Of a stretch of DNA of 31,292 nucleotides, positions 29,969 through 31,292 are shown one piece after another; the stretch's first letter is position 1; each line of letters begins with the position of its first letter. The position numbers and the translations under genes were made by a program. The notes under the pieces are model-generated. The model did not search any database, was not told the DNA's origin, and saw only the letters and a list, made by a program, of their open reading frames with translations. Origin of the DNA: an uncultured Peptococcaceae bacterium (GTDB lineage Bacteria; Bacillota; Limnochordia; Darwinibacteriales; Darwinibacteriaceae); NCBI GenBank assembly GCA_937988745.1, contig CALKAR010000005.1:1-31292 (forward strand), written 5' to 3'.

Positions 29969-31291
29969 ATGAAAAAGACATTTGCAGCTATTACTCTAAT
30001 CATCGCACTAGTCATGGCTGGCCCAGTTGCTGCCGCAGGCATCGACTTTGGCGGAGCCATCGAAACAAATATTGAAGTAAATCGCACAACACAAGGGGAT
30101 ATCGAAGTTACCCCAGCATCTGAGCTTAGCCTCAACCTCGGTCTGACCGCGGCAGAAGACAAGCTCAGAGCCGGTTTGGAATTTGGTTTGGCTAAGACAG
30201 AACATGATTTTCTGATGCCAACCGGAATTTCCTTGGGTGACATCCAACTGAAGCAGGCTTTCATCGAGGCTGATGGTGCTTACTGGCACGGCGGCCCAGA
30301 GGTAACAACTCGCTTCGGTACCCTGGATATCGACTACAGCCCATACGCTAGCGTAAAGAACCACAGTGGTATCAGCATCAGCGGTATGGACCTCGACGTT
30401 GTTGAACTCGACGCTTTCTACGGTCTGCCAACCAACTATGGTCACGTACTGGGTATGCGTGCCGACCTCAACCTGGTTGAGGAACTGGATCTAGGCGCTT
30501 CTGTCATCGCTGACAAGGACATTGTCCGTATGCAGATTGATGCCGCTGGCAGCCCAATCGAAGGTCTGAACGTGGCTGGCGCTATTGCCGCTGACTACGT
30601 TGAAGGCGACAGCATCACAGAAAGCATCAAGGGTATGAACAATCTTTGGACAATCCAGGCTGACTACGAAGTTCTCGAAGACACCACAGTAACTGCTGGT
30701 TACAAGTATGTCAGCAGCGACTGGGAAACACCTCGCTACGTTGCTCCTCGCAGTGAAGAGGACGACCAGGCTCAAGACTGGCTGTACCTCGAGCGTGCTA
30801 AGGACCACGGCGTATTCGTTGGTGTTCGCACCGCTCAGCAGGGTGTAGAAGTCGAAGCTGAGTACGATCAGGTATTTGCCCACGCAGCACTGGGTGCAGG
30901 TACCGAATACGAAGGTTTCCGGTTTGACGTGAAGACCGTCTTGGATGTACCTTCTATTGGTGAAATCTCCACTGAGAAGACCACCTTCGGCGTAAGCCGT
31001 GACTTCGATGTCATGGAAGGCCTGGCCATCGCTGCTAGCTATGAAGGTGAATGGGTACCTGCTGACAAACAGCTGACCCATACCATCGGTGCAAGCACAA
31101 CCCTCGGCCTGATCCCTGCAATCAACGGTCTGACAATCAATGGTGAGGTTTCCGCTTCTGAGCTGGCCCTCGACTCCATTGGCTACAAGATCGGTGCTGA
31201 GTTTGAGGCTCCAAACGGCGTCAACCTTGGTATCGAACATGACCGGTTCGAAGGTACCACCTTCGAAGCAGGCATGAAGGTAGAGTTCTAA
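29969..31291 (+). CDS. Porin-like outer-membrane beta-barrel protein
   Basis: A 440-residue secreted protein with signal peptide KKTFAAITLIIALVMAGPVAAA (cleavage after about residue 23). Many alternating strands separated by turns and acidic loops follow, rich in Gly, Asp and Glu, and the protein ends in FEAGMKVEF with C-terminal Phe. Strand-like repeats such as TTRFGTLDIDYS, GVFVGVRTAQQGVEVEAEYD and IGYKIGAEFEAPNGVNLGIE suggest at least 16 strands, so a general porin is plausible. No SLH domain is seen. I chose ATG 29969 because it opens the signal peptide and AAAGGGG (29951-29957) precedes it; an in-frame ATG at 29894 would add 25 residues. Codon choice (many C-ending codons) resembles highly expressed genes. 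The family is not recognised by name; the window ends one base after the stop. Confidence 0.7.
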   Translation: MKKTFAAITLIIALVMAGPVAAAGIDFGGAIETNIEVNRTTQGDIEVTPASELSLNLGLTAAEDKLRAGLEFGLAKTEHDFLMPTGISLGDIQLKQAFIEADGAYWHGGPEVTTRFGTLDIDYSPYASVKNHSGISISGMDLDVVELDAFYGLPTNYGHVLGMRADLNLVEELDLGASVIADKDIVRMQIDAAGSPIEGLNVAGAIAADYVEGDSITESIKGMNNLWTIQADYEVLEDTTVTAGYKYVSSDWETPRYVAPRSEEDDQAQDWLYLERAKDHGVFVGVRTAQQGVEVEAEYDQVFAHAALGAGTEYEGFRFDVKTVLDVPSIGEISTEKTTFGVSRDFDVMEGLAIAASYEGEWVPADKQLTHTIGASTTLGLIPAINGLTINGEVSASELALDSIGYKIGAEFEAPNGVNLGIEHDRFEGTTFEAGMKVEF

Positions 31292-31292
31292 T

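Noticed and set aside
30491..31240. 249-codon open frame on the minus strand inside the porin-like gene
   Set aside because: Shadow of a gene with strong codon bias, without a ribosome binding site or recognisable domain.

Overview
The window looks like a chromosomal segment of a deep-branching, probably diderm member of the Firmicutes (Bacillota). Gene content and order match the Bacillus subtilis csrA / flaG-fliS-fliT / hpf / secA / prfB / yvjA / ctpB / minJ / uvrBA neighbourhood. The regulatory sites are Firmicutes-like too: near-consensus sigma-A promoters, strong Shine-Dalgarno sequences with many GTG/TTG starts, a perfect B. subtilis-type LexA box, and candidate sigma-D (sigma-28) and sigma-H promoters. 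However, three genes at the right end encode secreted beta-rich proteins that end in a C-terminal phenylalanine, as outer-membrane barrels do. A Limnochordia/Hydrogenispora-like lineage would fit, but the sequence alone cannot fix the taxon.

Left part (1-7450): csrA; a late flagellar operon (flaG, fliS, a FlgN/FliT-like chaperone) behind a sigma-28-type promoter; cold-shock gene cspA with its own promoter and terminator; long-form hpf behind a sigma-H-like promoter; an unassigned nucleotidyltransferase-like gene that overlaps hpf by one base; secA; and prfB with its programmed +1 frameshift.

Middle (7500-16440): envelope genes. A DUF2993 protein, a DUF5693 membrane protein, csaB (polymer pyruvylation), a WecG/TagA glycosyltransferase and a YitT-family membrane protein form a tightly packed run. 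They are followed by a promoter, a C-terminal processing protease, a MinJ-like PDZ membrane protein and a divergent polysaccharide deacetylase. Inorganic pyrophosphatase lies convergently on the minus strand.

DNA repair (16957-23801): uvrB-uvrA-uvrC form one compact operon behind a sigma-A promoter whose start region carries a LexA box. uvrB has an in-frame amber codon exactly at the position of conserved Glu99 in the damage-binding beta-hairpin. This is the main anomaly of the window.

Right part (23818-31292): two divergently transcribed outer-membrane-type proteins; a three-gene cluster (DUF2089 zinc-ribbon/HTH protein, DUF4097 LiaX/YvlB-like protein, small relative) in which all three proteins carry the same short helical-hairpin module, behind a promoter with a dyad over its -35 box; a Cof-type HAD phosphatase; a solitary MsmK/UgpC-type sugar ABC ATPase; and a porin-like outer-membrane protein preceded by a roughly 380-base leader with inverted repeats and an orphan perfect Shine-Dalgarno sequence. 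I saw no tRNA, rRNA, CRISPR array, insertion sequence or prophage gene.
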